This document shows positions 47,111 through 60,862 of a stretch of 64,000 bases of DNA, piece by piece. Every line of letters starts with the position of its first letter. Position 1 is the first letter of the stretch. The position numbers and the translations under genes were made by a program. This stretch comes from Peribolospora baueri (lineage: Eukaryota > Basidiomycota > Peribolosporomycetes > Peribolosporales > Peribolosporaceae): contig JAMDHS010000025.1 of NCBI GenBank assembly GCA_029717555.1, positions 124,001-188,000 of the forward strand. Reading direction: 5' to 3'. Below the pieces are notes generated by a model. The model was not told the origin of the DNA and did no database searches. It was given only the letters and a program-made list of their open reading frames with translations.

Positions 47111-47542
47111 TATGGTCGTCTATCTGAGGCGATCCCAGCCGGGAGAGAGAGCAGATAGCCAAACCAAAGCGAAGGAAGAAAGCGGAGGCGCGAGTGAATG
47201 ACGACGAGAGGTGGCGGTCGACACGAAGGAGGACGCGCTGAGTCGCGGGGGGGGTTTCACGTGCACAACTCCCACGTGCCGTAGTTATTGCCTGCCGGTC
47301 CGGCTGAGCCGCTTGTCGCCGCAGCCGGACCGCTGCGCCTTTCACGCGCGTCAGACTACGAATGGTGGTTGGTCGTCTGCCCCGCAACGAGACTGGATTG
47401 CTTCTTTTAACCCACCAACTACGTCGTTCCCCCTCCACTCTTGGACCATCACCATCGTCTGCTTGATATCGCATACCACCACGTACTCTATTTCCCTCTC
47501 TCTATCTTCCCAGGACCTTAGCTAGTCACCTCGTCTCTCATC
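47111..47542. promoter_or_regulatory. Divergent promoter region, BUD31 and SCP2-like gene
   Basis: 432 bases between start codons, with two CACGTG boxes 15 bases apart (47258-47263, 47273-47278). The right half is the pyrimidine-rich leader of the SCP2 gene. Confidence 0.45.
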
Positions 47543-48383
47543 ATGTCCGACCTCAAGAGCGCTGTTATTTTCGAGGCCATCCAGTCCGGCCTCGAGAACA
47601 TGGACGCGAAGGAGAAGCAGCAGAACATCAAGAAGGCCAACGGCATCTTCGAGATGCACATCAAGAAGGGCAGCGAGGAGAAGGTCTGGACTATTGACCT
47701 CAAGAAGGTGAGATGGGCCCTGCCACGTCCTCTCAGGTGGCCGTCTTCCAGCCTTGTTCGCTGACCAGTCGGTTTGTCTTCCGAACTGCGTAACACCCCT
47801 TTCTAGGAAGGAAAGGTTTACGAGGGCTCCGCTAAGCCCAAGGCCGATGTGACCATCACCGTCAACGACGGTGAGTAGTACCCGCCAGCGTAGGACCACT
47901 CGCTCGAGGCGGCTTCCGCTGGGGGGATTGTGGCCAATTATAGCCAGACCCATATCTGCTATCTCGTGCTGACAACGGTCAAACCCTCCTGTATCCAACT
48001 TTGGTTGCCGCCCGTTGACCGATCTAGACGTCTTCATGGACCTCGCCGACGGCAAGCTCAACGGCCAGAAGGCGTTCATGTCTGGCAAGCTGAAGGTAGG
48101 TAGTCACATGCTTCGCGCCAAGGCTTGATTACTCGACGATGACCAAGGTCTCGCTCAAAAATTCACTTGTGGTACTATTGCTTCGTCCCTTACCTTCCGT
48201 CCGTCCTTAGGTCAAGGGTGAGTCTTCGGTATTGAAGCTTCCAAAGCAATGAAAACCGTCATCGTGCTGAATATTTACCCATTCTATATTTTTTTTCACT
48301 GTTCCTGGTCCGCTTTTCCAGGCAACATCATGCTCGCGACCAAGCTCGACGGCGTCCTCTCCGGTTACAAGCCCAAGCTCTAA
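47543..48383 (+). CDS. SCP2 sterol-carrier domain protein
   Basis: Small lipid-binding protein of 121 aa made of one SCP2 domain; the fold binds sterols and fatty acyl-CoAs. Exons are 47543-47707, 47807-47870, 48028-48095, 48211-48217 and 48322-48383. Conserved parts are KKANGIFEMHIKKGSEEKVWTIDLK, KPKADVTITVNDDVFMDLADGKLNGQKAFMSGKL and KVKGNIMLATKL. Exon 4 is only 7 nt (GTCAAGG, giving V-K and the first base of G). It is flanked by CTTAG and GTGAGT and is required for the invariant KVKGN segment. The protein ends KPKL; PKL is a weak variant of the peroxisomal PTS1, and yeast homologues are peroxisomal. Confidence 0.93.
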
Positions 48384-48520
48384 GAGGCGCATATGGAATG
48401 GGATTTCTAGACATCACCACTCTACGAGATCCTTTTCTATGTAAGATGCCCCTCCTTGCATGCCATTCGGTCCTTTGTGAATTAGCGAAAGCCGTCGTCG
48501 GCCACCGACTCGAACCGAAT
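48384..48520. other. Convergent 3' region, SCP2 and CCP1
   Basis: 137 bases between converging stops. Presumed 3' UTR only. Confidence 0.45.
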
Positions 48521-50105
48521 TTAGGCGCTCTTAGCCTTGGCCTCCTTCTGCTCGTCGATCGTCTTGAAGTACATGGGCTGGCCACCGTTGTCGGTGAACA
48601 CCTTGAACTGGTCTTGAGGCACGCCGAGCTCTATAAGCTTGGCGAACGCGGCGGAGAAGCTGAGCAACGATTTAAAAAAAAGCAGACGTGAGCAACGTCG
48701 ATTCAAATCGAACGCACGAAGGTTCGATTTGGAACCACAACCTGTACTCACTCCTTGAACCAAGCGTCCTGGTTGTCGGCGTACAGCTTGGACCACTTCC
48801 TGAAGCTCTTGTCCTGGACGAGGGCCATGTCCGCAATGAGCATCATCAGGGAGCGGGTGTTCTTGTCCTCGTACTGCTTGGGGCCGTCCCACTTCTTCAT
48901 CTGCCACTTCTCGTCAAAGAGTAGCTTGTAGAAGTCGTTCGTCACGGTGGTGGGAGAGAAGGTCCAAGGGCCGTCAAAGCCGGAGCGGTCGCTGTGGCAG
49001 CGGCCCACTGCGTGCGCGCCGATGAGCGCCACCATCTCCTGGTCATTGAATCCCATCCTGCCGAAAATAGCACGCACGTGGTCCGCGCCTGACATGGGGA
49101 AGAAAAATAAGAGGGGTTAAGTCAGCGGCGAGTGCGTAGTGCGATGTTTGCTGCTATCGCAAACGCAGATGCACGTGACTGCACGACACTCACCCTTGTC
49201 GCCGTCGGGTAGACGACCATCAGGAGTGCACTTTTCGGCCGAACCGTCAATACGGCCGGGCCTCCAGGGGATCTTGGGACCCTGCAGCTCCTGAACGGCA
49301 CAGACGCCACCAAGGGTCCAGAGGTCGCCGTAGGAGATCCAGGGGAACTGTTCCTTGATGCCCTCCATCAACTTGCGAGCGACAATGAGACCGGCGTTGG
49401 CACCGTGGTCGGACTCGGGCGCAAAACGCATGGTGGCGGCGTTGGAACCGCCAGTGTTCGTGTTCTTGTCGTAAGTGCCCGAAGAGTGCCAGGCGAGACG
49501 GAGAAGGACAGGACCATAGGAATCGTCGTCGTAGTCATCGGCCTCGAGGATCTGCAAGAGCGAAGACGGAAGGTGGCCATAGCGACGAAGACGAACAGAG
49601 GATGGACAGTGATGAGAGACAAGGTCAATCCCACCGTATATATGTAGGCGTAAGTCGCCATCAGACATATAGCAGCTGGATAATCCCCAAGCATCCTTAC
49701 AACTCCGCGACTCACCTCAGCGACGGCGTTGTACACCTGCTGGTAGTCCTTCTTGGCGCCGTACTTGAGACCAGGGGCGAGAGAGTGAACCGGCTTCTTG
49801 TCCGAGCCCTTGTTGCCGAGCGTCAATTGCTTAGAATCTTTGTCCTGGCTCAGGAACCAGTAAGCGAGACCACCGAGGGCAACAAGCGAGGGCACGAGCA
49901 CCTTGAGCGTGCTGTTGTTGCCTTGAGGCGAAGGCGGGGGCGTCGCGCCCGGGGCTGGGCCCGAGGCGAAGCCGCGACGAGGGGCAGCGGAGCGGAGCGA
50001 AGCGGTGCGCTCAGCGCTGACTCGGAAAGAAGGAGTAGCCGAGCGGGCAAAAGTGCGCGCAGAGGTGGCGGGCAGCCGGGCGAAAGAGGTGCGAAGAGCG
50101 GCCAT
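48521..50105 (-). CDS. CCP1: Cytochrome c peroxidase, mitochondrial
   Basis: Haem peroxidase of the intermembrane space that reduces H2O2 with cytochrome c. Exons in coding order: 49716-50105, 49194-49551, 48752-49088 and 48521-48659, giving 407 aa. A basic presequence ([29 protein letters not shown]) is followed by one hydrophobic segment ([20 protein letters not shown]), the bipartite leader typical of Ccp1. The distal haem pocket is [13 protein letters not shown] (Arg-Trp-His, ~residue 150). The proximal ligand is [12 protein letters not shown] (~residue 275), followed by the GPW segment carrying the radical-site Trp equivalent. [11 protein letters not shown] lies near the C terminus. The start ATG was chosen over one 14 codons upstream because the presequence begins here. 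Confidence 0.95.
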
Positions 50106-50725
50106 GGCGAATGTGGAGGTGTGGAGGTGGAGGTGTGGAGGTGGCAAAGCAGTAGAGTAATGTAATGTATCCGACTACGTCTATATCGTCTACGTCTAGC
50201 GACCCGAGTCTAGGTGTCTGCGACGAGCAAGTGTTAACACGAAGGAGGAGCGATCAGGATGTGGAGGGGGTGGTGGAGGGGGCCAAGTAGGAAGAACGTC
50301 ACGGAACGCGCTTTATGGCTCGGGCCAGCCTCACTCCGAGATAGCGCGGCACAGGCTAGGGTTACGGAAGAACCGAAGCACGTGGACTCATCTTTCCGAA
50401 TTTGCACGTGATTCGAACCTATTCCTCTTCCATGCTCTATGGCATCTCGTCGACGGTCGGTCGCTTTTGCAAGTTAACCCTGTCATGCCGTGACGTCTGG
50501 CAGCGTCCAGTCTTCTCGGGCCAGCTTCGAACAGTGGTGAGAGTCGACCGAAAGCGTATGAGAGTTTCCGGAGTGCGCCACGCGACGGACTCTTATGACG
50601 AGCACGTAGTTCGAATTCGTACCTCTATTAAATATACTTCCCAGCTATTTCCAATTCCAGCGACGAAATACTGATTTTAGATGACAAGCCAAGAAGACGG
50701 ATGGGCGTCCTTCTATCGAATCGCG
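50106..50725. other. Intergenic region upstream of CCP1
   Basis: 620 bases with two CACGTG boxes (50379-50384, 50405-50410). Beyond them lies the 3' end of the threonine synthase transcript. The short tandem GGAGGTGTGGAGGTGG just before the CCP1 ATG lies in its leader. No gene is recognised. Confidence 0.5.
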
Positions 50726-53025
50726 TCAAACGCTAGCCGTTCCAACGCCAGTCTCGCCGTTCCTCTTCTTCGCTTCGCTCTCTCTCCACCGGCCAACCTC
50801 TCTAGCGACGACATCCTTCGTCGCCGCCGCCAACCCGTCCGCCTCGCCCGTCCGACGAACGTCGATGACCCTGCGCTTCTTGTCGAGCAAGCCGACGAAC
50901 TCCTTCGGGAGCACGTCACGCTCAAAGTCAAAAGTCGCGTGCGAGGAGAGCGAAGAGGTGACCGCCTCGGAGAACTTGGCCGGGTGGGCCGTCGAGAGCA
51001 CGATCTGCTTCGTCCCGGCCGGGCTGTTCGGTCGTGTAGCCAAAATAATAATAACGATACGTAAGAATCCGTTCGTCCGTCAGTCGCCGTTATGCATTCC
51101 CCGATAGGCAAAAGCCAAAGAAAAAGACGAGCACGCATCGCGATCATAAGTGTGGTACGCACTTCTTCATGGCCATCCTCGACGCGGCCTCAAGTCCGAC
51201 GGCCGTGTGCGGGTCGACGACGTAGTGGGAGGCAGAGTTAAAGTAGCGTTCGATGGTCGCGCGAGTCTGCGTATACCCGATCGCGGTTGGCATGAATGCG
51301 ATCAATGGTCGAAGTCAGCCGGTGGGGGGACGGGAAGAATGAGTGAGCGAAGAACTGATCGAATCCAACTCTCCCTAAAATGGCCAAATCCAGGACGGAA
51401 TGGTGGATGGACGGGCGGCTCACCTCCTCGTTCGATACGCGCTCTGCCTCAAAGTCCCTCCTGGCGAGTTCGAGCACCCGTGCAGGCATCGCGACCTTGC
51501 CCTTGACCTTCACTTCGTCCATCCACTCCTTGACCGCTGCACCTGCCTTGGCTATGTCGTCTCCGGAAGCCTCGTAGGCGAGGTGCCAGAGCAGCCTCTC
51601 GAAGTTGGACGAGACGAGGATGTCCATCGCTGGGCTCAGTGTCGCCTGCACTCCACCGGAAGAGGAAGAGGCTGAGCGCTGCTCTCCGTCTGAGCTCCCG
51701 TTCGCTACCGCCGTTTGGGCTGCCTGTCCTTCGGAAACACTCGAGTCCGACTTTTCGTACCTGCCCGTGCGCCAGAAGCGGGTGAGGATGTCGTTGGCGT
51801 TCGTCGCGACCACCATCTTGGCCGACGGCAGACCGAGCCGCTTGGCGTAGTATCCGGCGAGGATGTCGCCAAAGTTGCCCGTCGGCACGGCGTACTGAAT
51901 CGGAGGCGTCGGATCGGAAGCAGAGAGACCGAGCTTGCGGCGGATGGCGAAGTAGGAGTGGAAATAGTACACGATCTGCGCGCAGATGCGGGCCCAGTTA
52001 ATCGAGTTAACCGCTCCGAGGTGGTACTGGGCGTTGAAGGCCGTGTCGTTGAAGAGCGATTTGACCGTGTCCTGAGAGTCGAATCGAGGCCAGCCGAAGA
52101 GACGCAAACGGTCAGCATCGCAGATGGACCAAGTCACGATGGCCTCACTCACCTGGCAGTCATCGAACGTGCCCTCAACGGCCAAGTTGTACACGTTGTC
52201 GTCCAGCACAGTTGTCATCTGCGCCTCTTGAATGGGGCTCACCCGGCCCTTGGGGTGAAGGATAAAGATGGAAATGTCGGCCTTGGAGCGTAGGCCGTAA
52301 ATTGCGGCGCTATATGTATGTGTGTGTTGAGGGATCCAAGTATGGCGTCAGCATGCGCGGATCGTCTCCGACGAGGCGGTAAGAGGAACACTTTTGGGGC
52401 TCACCTTCCCGTATCGCCGCTCGTAGCGCCGACGACGGTGAGCGTCTCCCTTTCCTCGCCCTCTCCCTTGCGCGCGTTCCTCCTCTTCAAAAAGTACTCG
52501 AACAAGTTGCCCAAGAACTGTAGCGCCACGTCCTTAAACGCGAACGTGGGGCCGTGCCAGAGCTCGAGGACCCACTGGCGCTTGCCCTGGCCGAGGTCGA
52601 GCTCGCGCAGGGGGGTAACGTCGGGCTGGGCACGGAAGGTGGCGTAGGATCGGTCGATGATGTCCTTGAGGTCCGATCGGGACACCTCAGATTCGGGGAC
52701 GAAGAGCGAAATCAGCTCAAGCGCCAGCGAGGCGTACGGGAGGTCGGCCCATCGCGTCTGCCAGTCCGAGGGGAGGGAAGGCAGCGTGGCGGGGATGTAC
52801 AGGCCGCCATCTGGGGCCAGGCCGGTGAGAATGGTCTGTACGTGAGGTTTTCAAGCCCAGACAAAGAGGGAAACAATTAGTGAATCGGAAAAGAGGGTGG
52901 CGAACCATGAAGAAGCGACCTCCAAAACCCGCCACCGACGGAGCGAGGAGGGTAACGACCGGGACGCTCACCTCCTCAAATGAGAGGGTCTGGCTACCGT
53001 CGCCGCGGGTCGAGAGGTACCGCAT
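50726..53025 (-). CDS. THR4: Threonine synthase
   Basis: PLP enzyme converting O-phosphohomoserine to threonine in the cytosol. Six exons in coding order: 52972-53025, 52405-52835, 52153-52309, 51424-52071, 51163-51266 and 50726-51023, giving 563 aa. The N terminus MRYLSTRGDGSQTLSFEE continues into TILTGLAPDGGLYIPATLP. The PLP lysine lies in ELWHGPTFAFKDVALQFLG (~residue 119). LTVVGATSGDTGRSAAIYGLR, ISIFILHPKGRVSPIQEAQMTT, NSINWARICAQIVYYFHSY and VPTGNFGDILAGYYAKRLGLP follow. A Ser-rich insertion of ~35 residues interrupts the fold near 51660-51760, a common fungal variation. The C-terminal domain includes HYVVDPHTAVGLEAASRMAMK and IVLSTAHPAKF. Confidence 0.96.
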
Positions 53026-53590
53026 CGTTTCGCCCGTTAAAGGTCAATGGATGGTGTTCGAAGATCTCGGGGTATCGCTTCGAAGTTTCCTCCCTGTCTT
53101 TGTACGATCGTCTCCGAGCGAGGGGCCGGTCCTATGTCGCTGGGGGACGAAAAATTGGATTAGGCTGGAGAAGTGGAGGAGTGGATGGTTCGGAGGGGGC
53201 TTGGCTTGCGGTCGAAGGAGGAAGCGAGCGGACAGACGGTGGACGGCGAGGCAGCAGCGTAGCGTAAGAGAAGCGAACGTAGTTGCGCTGCCTGAGACGA
53301 AACAGGCAGGCAGGTTCCGGTCCTCATCCGTTCGGAGTCAGTGATCAGCCGATTTCTTCTCGTCTGTCCCGCGCACGTGACCCGATCTTCCTGTCGCTCT
53401 CCGTGAGTCCCCAGTCTCTCTAACTCGGCCAAGGCTGGTTTGCAAACAAACCATCCATGTCGGCAAGGCCCCACTAGCACGACACGCTCCTCGGAAGGAG
53501 CCATGTTAAGTGGGTGCCGCACGACACAAAACTCGGACACATAGATCTAATCCTCAAACTTCGTTCGCTGCGTACATTTTTTTTCCTGGG
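53026..53590. other. Upstream region of threonine synthase
   Basis: 565 bases with a CACGTG at 53374-53379. It should hold the THR4 promoter and the 3' UTR of ATM1. Short frames on the plus strand here have no recognisable product. Confidence 0.5.
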
Positions 53591-56500
53591 CTAAGCACGC
53601 AGCCCCGAAGACGGCGACGACAGGACCTGGGTCGCCGCATCGACGTCTCGTCTCGTCTCTTCCGTGCTCGGGGTGTCCTCCGACGTCTTTTCCTGCTCCT
53701 CGACGCCCACGGTAGCCTGGGAGCGCCACATGTCAGCGTAGAGCCCGTCGGCTTGCATCAGTGATGCATGATTGCCTTCCTCCGCTACACCACCACCTTG
53801 GAGGACGATGATCTTGTCTGTGGGCCAGCGGTGAAGGTGACGCAGACGAAGGGATCAGCCGTGACGTCCATAGACCTTACCGCACCTGGAACGCTCCACT
53901 CCCGGAACAAAGTGGATGGGCATGGGTAGTTCATAAAAAAAAGTAGACTCACCAGCGTCGGTAACGGTGCGTAATCGGTGGGCGACGAAGATGGACGTCC
54001 GTTTGCGGTCGAGGAGGGTGGTGTTGATGTTGCGCATCAAGTCTGTCTCTGTATAGGTATCCAGAGCCGACGTCTGGGAAGCGGGAAATCAACGCGTGGA
54101 GAGTTGATACGTCCTCCAGTCAGCTTTCCCGTACCTTTCACGGTCGACCAGGGACAAAGGGAAATCGAGCGGGGAAAGACTTGAACGAAAGCTAGAAGAG
54201 CAAAGGAGGAACTCACAGCCTCGTCGAAGAACAGCACCGGGGGATCCTTCAACAACAATCTCGCGACGGCGAGTCTCTGCTTCTCTCCTCCAGATATCAT
54301 CATCCCCCTCTCTCCGACCTTGGTATCGAATCCATCCGGCAAGCTCCGAACCACTTCGTCCACCTTGGCCTTGCGCGCGGCCTCGTCCACCTCGGCGTCC
54401 GACGCACTCAGGTTGCCGTACCGGATGTTGTGCCGTATGTCTGCGTTGAAGAGCGGCGTGTCCTGCGGCACGACCCCGATCGCTCTCCGCAGGCTCTCGA
54501 GCTCCAGCTCGCGCACGTCCTGGCCGTCGATGAGGATCCTCCCACTGGAGGGCTCATAGAAGCGGAAGAGGAGACGGAACACCGTTGACTTTCCGCACCC
54601 GCTTGATCCCACGATCGCCGTCTTTTGGCCGGCCGGAATGGTGAAGCTGATGTCCTTGAAGATCGGCCGCACAGGATGGTAGCCGAAGGTGACGTTCTCG
54701 AACCGAATCTCGCCACCTTTGAACACGTAAGGCTTGGCGTTAGGGCCGTCCGTGATGTTGATATGTTGCGACTCAAGGTTGAACATCGTCTGCATGTCGA
54801 TCAGCGATTGTCTCAACTCGCGGTAAACCGTGCCGAGAAAGTTGAGTGGGAGAGAGAGCTGGAAGACAAGTTGATTGACCATGACGAGGTCGCCCACGGT
54901 CATCGTTCCTGATGGCGTAGGCGCACAGAAGAGGTTATTCTGTGAACAGATGGACGATCCCGCGCTCTTCACTGGCCTTGACTCACCGTTGACGACGCCC
55001 TGGGCGGCGAGGAACATCATGATCGTCAATGCGCTGCTGAAGATGACGTTTTGTCCCGAGTTCAACATGGCCAAACTCGTCGCGACTTTGATGCTGGCCT
55101 TCTCGTAGGCGCTCAAGGCGCTGTCGTATTGTTTCACTTCGTATTTCTCATTGTTGAAATACTGCAAGACGCACCCGGTTGGAGGCGCGCACAAATGAAG
55201 GCAAAACACCTAGATCAGGGACATGTGCGCTTAGCTTCTACACCAAAATAACGCTCATACCTTGACGGCCTCGTAGTTGAGCAACGAGTCCAAACTAGTT
55301 GTGGCCGCGCGGTTGTCAGCGGCGTTCGCCTCCTTACGGAATTGCGTCCTCCAAGCCGTGGTGCGTACGGTGTACCAGGTGTACGCAAGCATCGTGGCCA
55401 CCGTAACCCCAGCGAAGCTGCCGCCAAACTTGTAGCTCTGGATTGGTGCGGTCAGACAAAGCGCATTAGACCGCACGTCAAGCTCGACAAACTCACATCA
55501 AACTGAATAATGAACACTGATTTGCTTACCAGAATACCGCAGACCATTCCAATTTCGAGCGCGGTCGGTACTACATGGAAGACGATCGACGAGAGGAGGA
55601 AGGAAATGCCTCTAGGACCGGGTATGAAGTCGAGCAAGCAGACACAAGCACGATCAGCGTGCATTCATCTCCCAGCTGACTGTCATTAGGCGTGCCCACC
55701 CCAAGGACTCACTTCGTACCGCGGTCGATCGCCTTTGTCAGGCCACCAGTCTGCCGACTGAGGTGCCATTGCAGGTCGAGATTGAGCAAATGGGTGAACA
55801 CGTTCCTCGCTACACGTCGGATCGAGCTCTGAGCGACGTTGGCGAATACGGCATTTCGAAGTTCCGAGAAAAGAGTGGAGCCAATTCGAGCCGCGCCGTC
55901 TACGGCGTAAAACCCGAGGGACAATCGGGAAATGAGCACGAGGATCAATGGAACTAGATAAGTGCGCTCGAAGCAGACAGGGTGAACAGAGACACTCACA
56001 ACCGAGGATGACGGCTCCAGCAACAACCCATGCGGTGTTGGGGTTGGAAAAGTCTAGAGGCTGGTTGGCCAATTCGGACAGCGAGTCGACGATCGATTTG
56101 AAGAAAAACGGCACTTGGACGTTGAGGATCTGCGCATGGATCGGTAGACGAAGTTGTCCAGGTCAGACCGTACGGCGAGCGCACTTCTACATCTCCTTCA
56201 TTAGTTTGGCACCCACTACTTGCTCACCTTTCCGCCGACAAGCAAAAGTAGTGCAGCGATGACCCTCGCCTTTGTCTTCCAATCGTTCCTCGGCCAGATA
56301 TTAACGATGAGTTTCTTGATAATGCTCCAGTCCATCTTGCGTTGTTCCTTGTGGCTCACGTCCTTGGCCGAGTCAACGTCCATGGCTGGAGAGCCCGGTG
56401 TTGGCTTGGCGGTGGCGGCCTGGCCAGGTGCCTGGACAGTCTCGCCCGGCTTCTGCACGGCAGAGGTGGGCGAAGGTGGCGTTGGTCGGGACGAAGAGGT

Positions 56501-56921
56501 GGGAGAAGCACCGTCCTGTTGAGCAAGGTGTCGGTAGAAGCGTCGCAAAATGAGGGGGGAGAGCACGCTTGACGATAATTGAAGACGCGAAGAAGCATCG
56601 AGGATAGAGAGCGGGAACAATGTTGGAGGATGATCGGTGCGCGTCCCAAAGAGCTGACCGTCCCTCCAGGACGGTCCACGTTGGGTTGAGTAACAGCAAC
56701 AGAACGATTGCTAAAGTGAAGTATGAAGAAAAAGAGGCGCAGTGATATGTTTGAGTCCCGTCCTTTCCAGTCCTTGTCGCCCGCCCACTCACCCGAGCAG
56801 GGTCAAAGCCAGCCTTGGCCCATCGTGAGCCCTCCCAACCTGCCGCTCCTCCAGGTCGGCCACCCAACTCGAGACGGGCGCCAGCGAGAAGCCGTCCGGC
56901 TGCTGTGCGTGAGAGCGACAT
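53591..56921 (-). CDS. ATM1: Mitochondrial ABC half-transporter Atm1
   Basis: Inner-membrane exporter that links the mitochondrial Fe-S machinery to cytosolic Fe-S assembly. Ten exons in coding order: 56793-56921, 56228-56515, 56000-56129, 55713-55899, 55530-55611, 55261-55437, 54987-55161, 54217-54908, 53953-54073 and 53591-53817, giving 735 aa. The N terminus is Arg-rich and acid-poor ([20 protein letters not shown]), consistent with a presequence. The membrane domain has [61 protein letters not shown] and [13 protein letters not shown]. The nucleotide-binding domain has Walker [10 protein letters not shown] (~residue 495), signature MISGGEKQR and Walker [15 protein letters not shown]; the last is split by an intron. 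The H-loop is IFVAHRL. It diverges from the PhyH gene. Confidence 0.96.
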
Positions 56922-57177
56922 GATCGCTCACTCTCCACTCGACATGCGAAGGGCAAGCGAGAAGGAAGGAAGACGGTAAGAGTGGTGGAAGGTGGTCGAG
57001 TCAAGCCGAGCCGAGCCGAGGTCCGGCGGTTGCCCTTACTGGTGAAGATCGCCGCAGTCATCGGGCTTATCGGGCTGGGATGATCAGCATCCGACCTTGC
57101 GCAACTCAGACGACCCATCGCTCCACCATCCCGTCACCTTATCCACAACCCTTCTACATCAACTGCCCCCTCGAGAC
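56922..57177. promoter_or_regulatory. Divergent promoter region, ATM1 and PhyH gene
   Basis: 256 bases between start codons. A short GAGCC tandem (around 57005-57020) is visible. No other clear element. Confidence 0.4.
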
Positions 57178-58795
<1,618 letters not shown>

Positions 58796-59115
58796 ACAAT
58801 GACGTGTCCGTGACCGGCCGGGCCAACTGGGCTGATCCTCGTGCCAACCTCCTTAATATTTGGCGGCCGGGCGGTAGGGTTCATTATTCTTTCGCTCGAT
58901 ATACGTCGTATGAAGTTCAGTCCTCTAAAGATACCTCGGGACAGCCCATGTTTTCGTTCGGTGGGCGTGATTGGTTAACCAAATCGAACCAGAAAACCGC
59001 ACGATTCCATATTTGTGCGTCCTTCGCATTATGGTCACGAGATTGGATTGACCTGACCCTCTTTCCTTTCCCTTTCGAATCCCTCGCCGCCACGGCTCGT
59101 TCTGCTCTCGCGCAG
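58796..59115. other. Convergent 3' region, PhyH gene and EFM7-like gene
   Basis: 320 bases between converging stops. The open frame across it does not resemble a gene. Confidence 0.45.
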
Positions 59116-60564
59116 TCAAGCTCTCCAGAGTCTCCACCCATGTACCGTGCTGCGGACTTGCTCGTCGCCGGGGTCCTCTGGGAACATTGGCTGAGCGTTA
59201 GGAAGAGGATAAAGAGAGTGACGACGTGTGATCAGTAGTCAGTGCGAGCGCAAACACATCCATACGCGATCTGATCATGTCCCAGGCTAGCTTTACATTC
59301 GCTCACTTCGAACTTCTCCTCGACGACCTTCTCCATTTTCCACCCCCTTTGTCTGGCCAGCTCGAAGAATCCCATGTCTCTGTGTGCCAGATGTGGCCGG
59401 TGGTGAGTGTAGAAGACGAGTAGGCATGGTGTTTGAGCTACTGAGAGAGAGGGGGAGGAGGGCGCAGGTCTGCCGAGACAGGCTTCGCACGTGTCAAGTA
59501 AGGCGGGGTGGGCAGAGTGGTTGAAGACGAGGTCCGACATGATGATCAGGTCGAATCCGTCAGTGTGTTGCGGCCCCTTTCGTTCTCCTGTTGGTGGCGC
59601 GGTAGTTTGTTGGTGCAGCGATGACGCGGAGGGGCCTGGGAGAGGATAAAGCAGAGGAGAAGTATCTGCACCCCAGATGTAGCCCTGCAGACAATCGGGA
59701 GAGAATATACAGGGAGAAACGATGTAGATGGAAGGAATGAGCAGGTGAAACTGACTCTGTTGCCACCGGGTGAGTAGGCCCGTGAAGGAGAAAGGCTTTC
59801 TAGCTCACCACAACTTCGACCGTTCCTGGTGTCTGTCCTTCACCAAAGTTCACTGGCTCCCTTGCAACGCTCGAGTCCTTGAAATCAACTCCGTCCGACG
59901 TCTCCTTCTTCGCCTCAAAGTCCTTTCCATCATATCGCACAGAAACTCTCGGGGACAAGTTGGAGCGGAGGTTGGTAGCAAGATTGATGAGTAGAGGGGC
60001 GTCCGGGTAGTCAGTGGAGACGAGCTGTGCCGGAGTACAGTCGTGAGTGCGATTTGCAAATATCAGGATCGCCACCGCCTTCGCCCTTGCCCTGGACGTT
60101 TAAACCCACCAAGTCAGCTCCCGTCCCGGCGGCCACCAAACCGGGTAACCCTGCACCCGCGCCCAGCTCCAGCACACGCTTTCCAGTAGCCAGCTGTTGT
60201 GCGTTGAGTTCGATGTAGCTGGCGAAGGACCGCGCGGCGTTCCAGAGGTGGTGGGCCCACAAAGGGTGGGAGCCTACGAGACCGAGGGTGAGCTCCTGGC
60301 CGGAGAGAAAGGAGGGAAAGCCTGACGATAGGGACGAAGAGGCGGGGGATAAGGTGTAGGTGACCGTTGTCGGGGGAGGTGTCGGCGGTCTAAAATCGCT
60401 TGGCTCCTTTAAGAAGCGACACAAGATAGAGAGATAGGTGAGAGAGCGTGGGAGACAAGCCATACAGCCGTTGCTTCCAGAGGGGAAGCATTGGCACTGA
60501 GGTGTCGGCTCACCTCAAACATGCCCACCGACAGCTCTACTCCGTCTGAGCCGGAATCCGACAT
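59116..60564 (-). CDS. EFM7: Protein N-terminal and lysine methyltransferase Efm7/Nnt1
   Basis: SAM-dependent methyltransferase (family 16) that in yeast modifies the N terminus and adjacent Lys of translation factor eEF1A. Five exons in coding order: 60514-60564, 60110-60406, 59809-60024, 59307-59684 and 59116-59190, giving 338 aa. MFE|EPSDFRPPTPPP and GSHPLWAHHLWNAARSFASYIE are the family's N-terminal hallmark. The SAM motif I is VLELGAGAGLPGLVAA, followed by LVSTDYPDAPLLINLATNL. GYIWGADTSPLL, FDLIIMSDLVFNHSAH and LLVFYTHHRPHLAHRDMGFFELA lead to the last exon, PMFPEDPGDEQVRSTVHGWRLW. It diverges from MPC1. Confidence 0.9.
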
Positions 60565-60862
60565 GGTCTCCTTTATATTCTAGCCTTTCTTCCTCGCCTT
60601 TCGTCCCCTGTAGTTATAGATATCTCTCGTTCTCGTTGTGAATATACGCCCATGACCAGGTCTTCAACGCACGGCCCTCCATGCAACCGCAGCAAGAAGA
60701 CTTTGGTGCACGTGACATGTAACCCTAGCCCTCACAGCAAGGCGGGCCGAGCGGAGTGATTTACGACGGGCTGCAATCTCGACCGTCATCTGCCTCCACT
60801 TCCTTTCGCCTCCCCTATCAAAGAATACGGGAAGATACTAGGTGACGTCGTCCGCTGGCACG
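60565..60862. promoter_or_regulatory. Divergent promoter region, EFM7 and MPC1
   Basis: 298 bases between start codons, with a CACGTG at 60709-60714 close to the midpoint. Confidence 0.45.
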
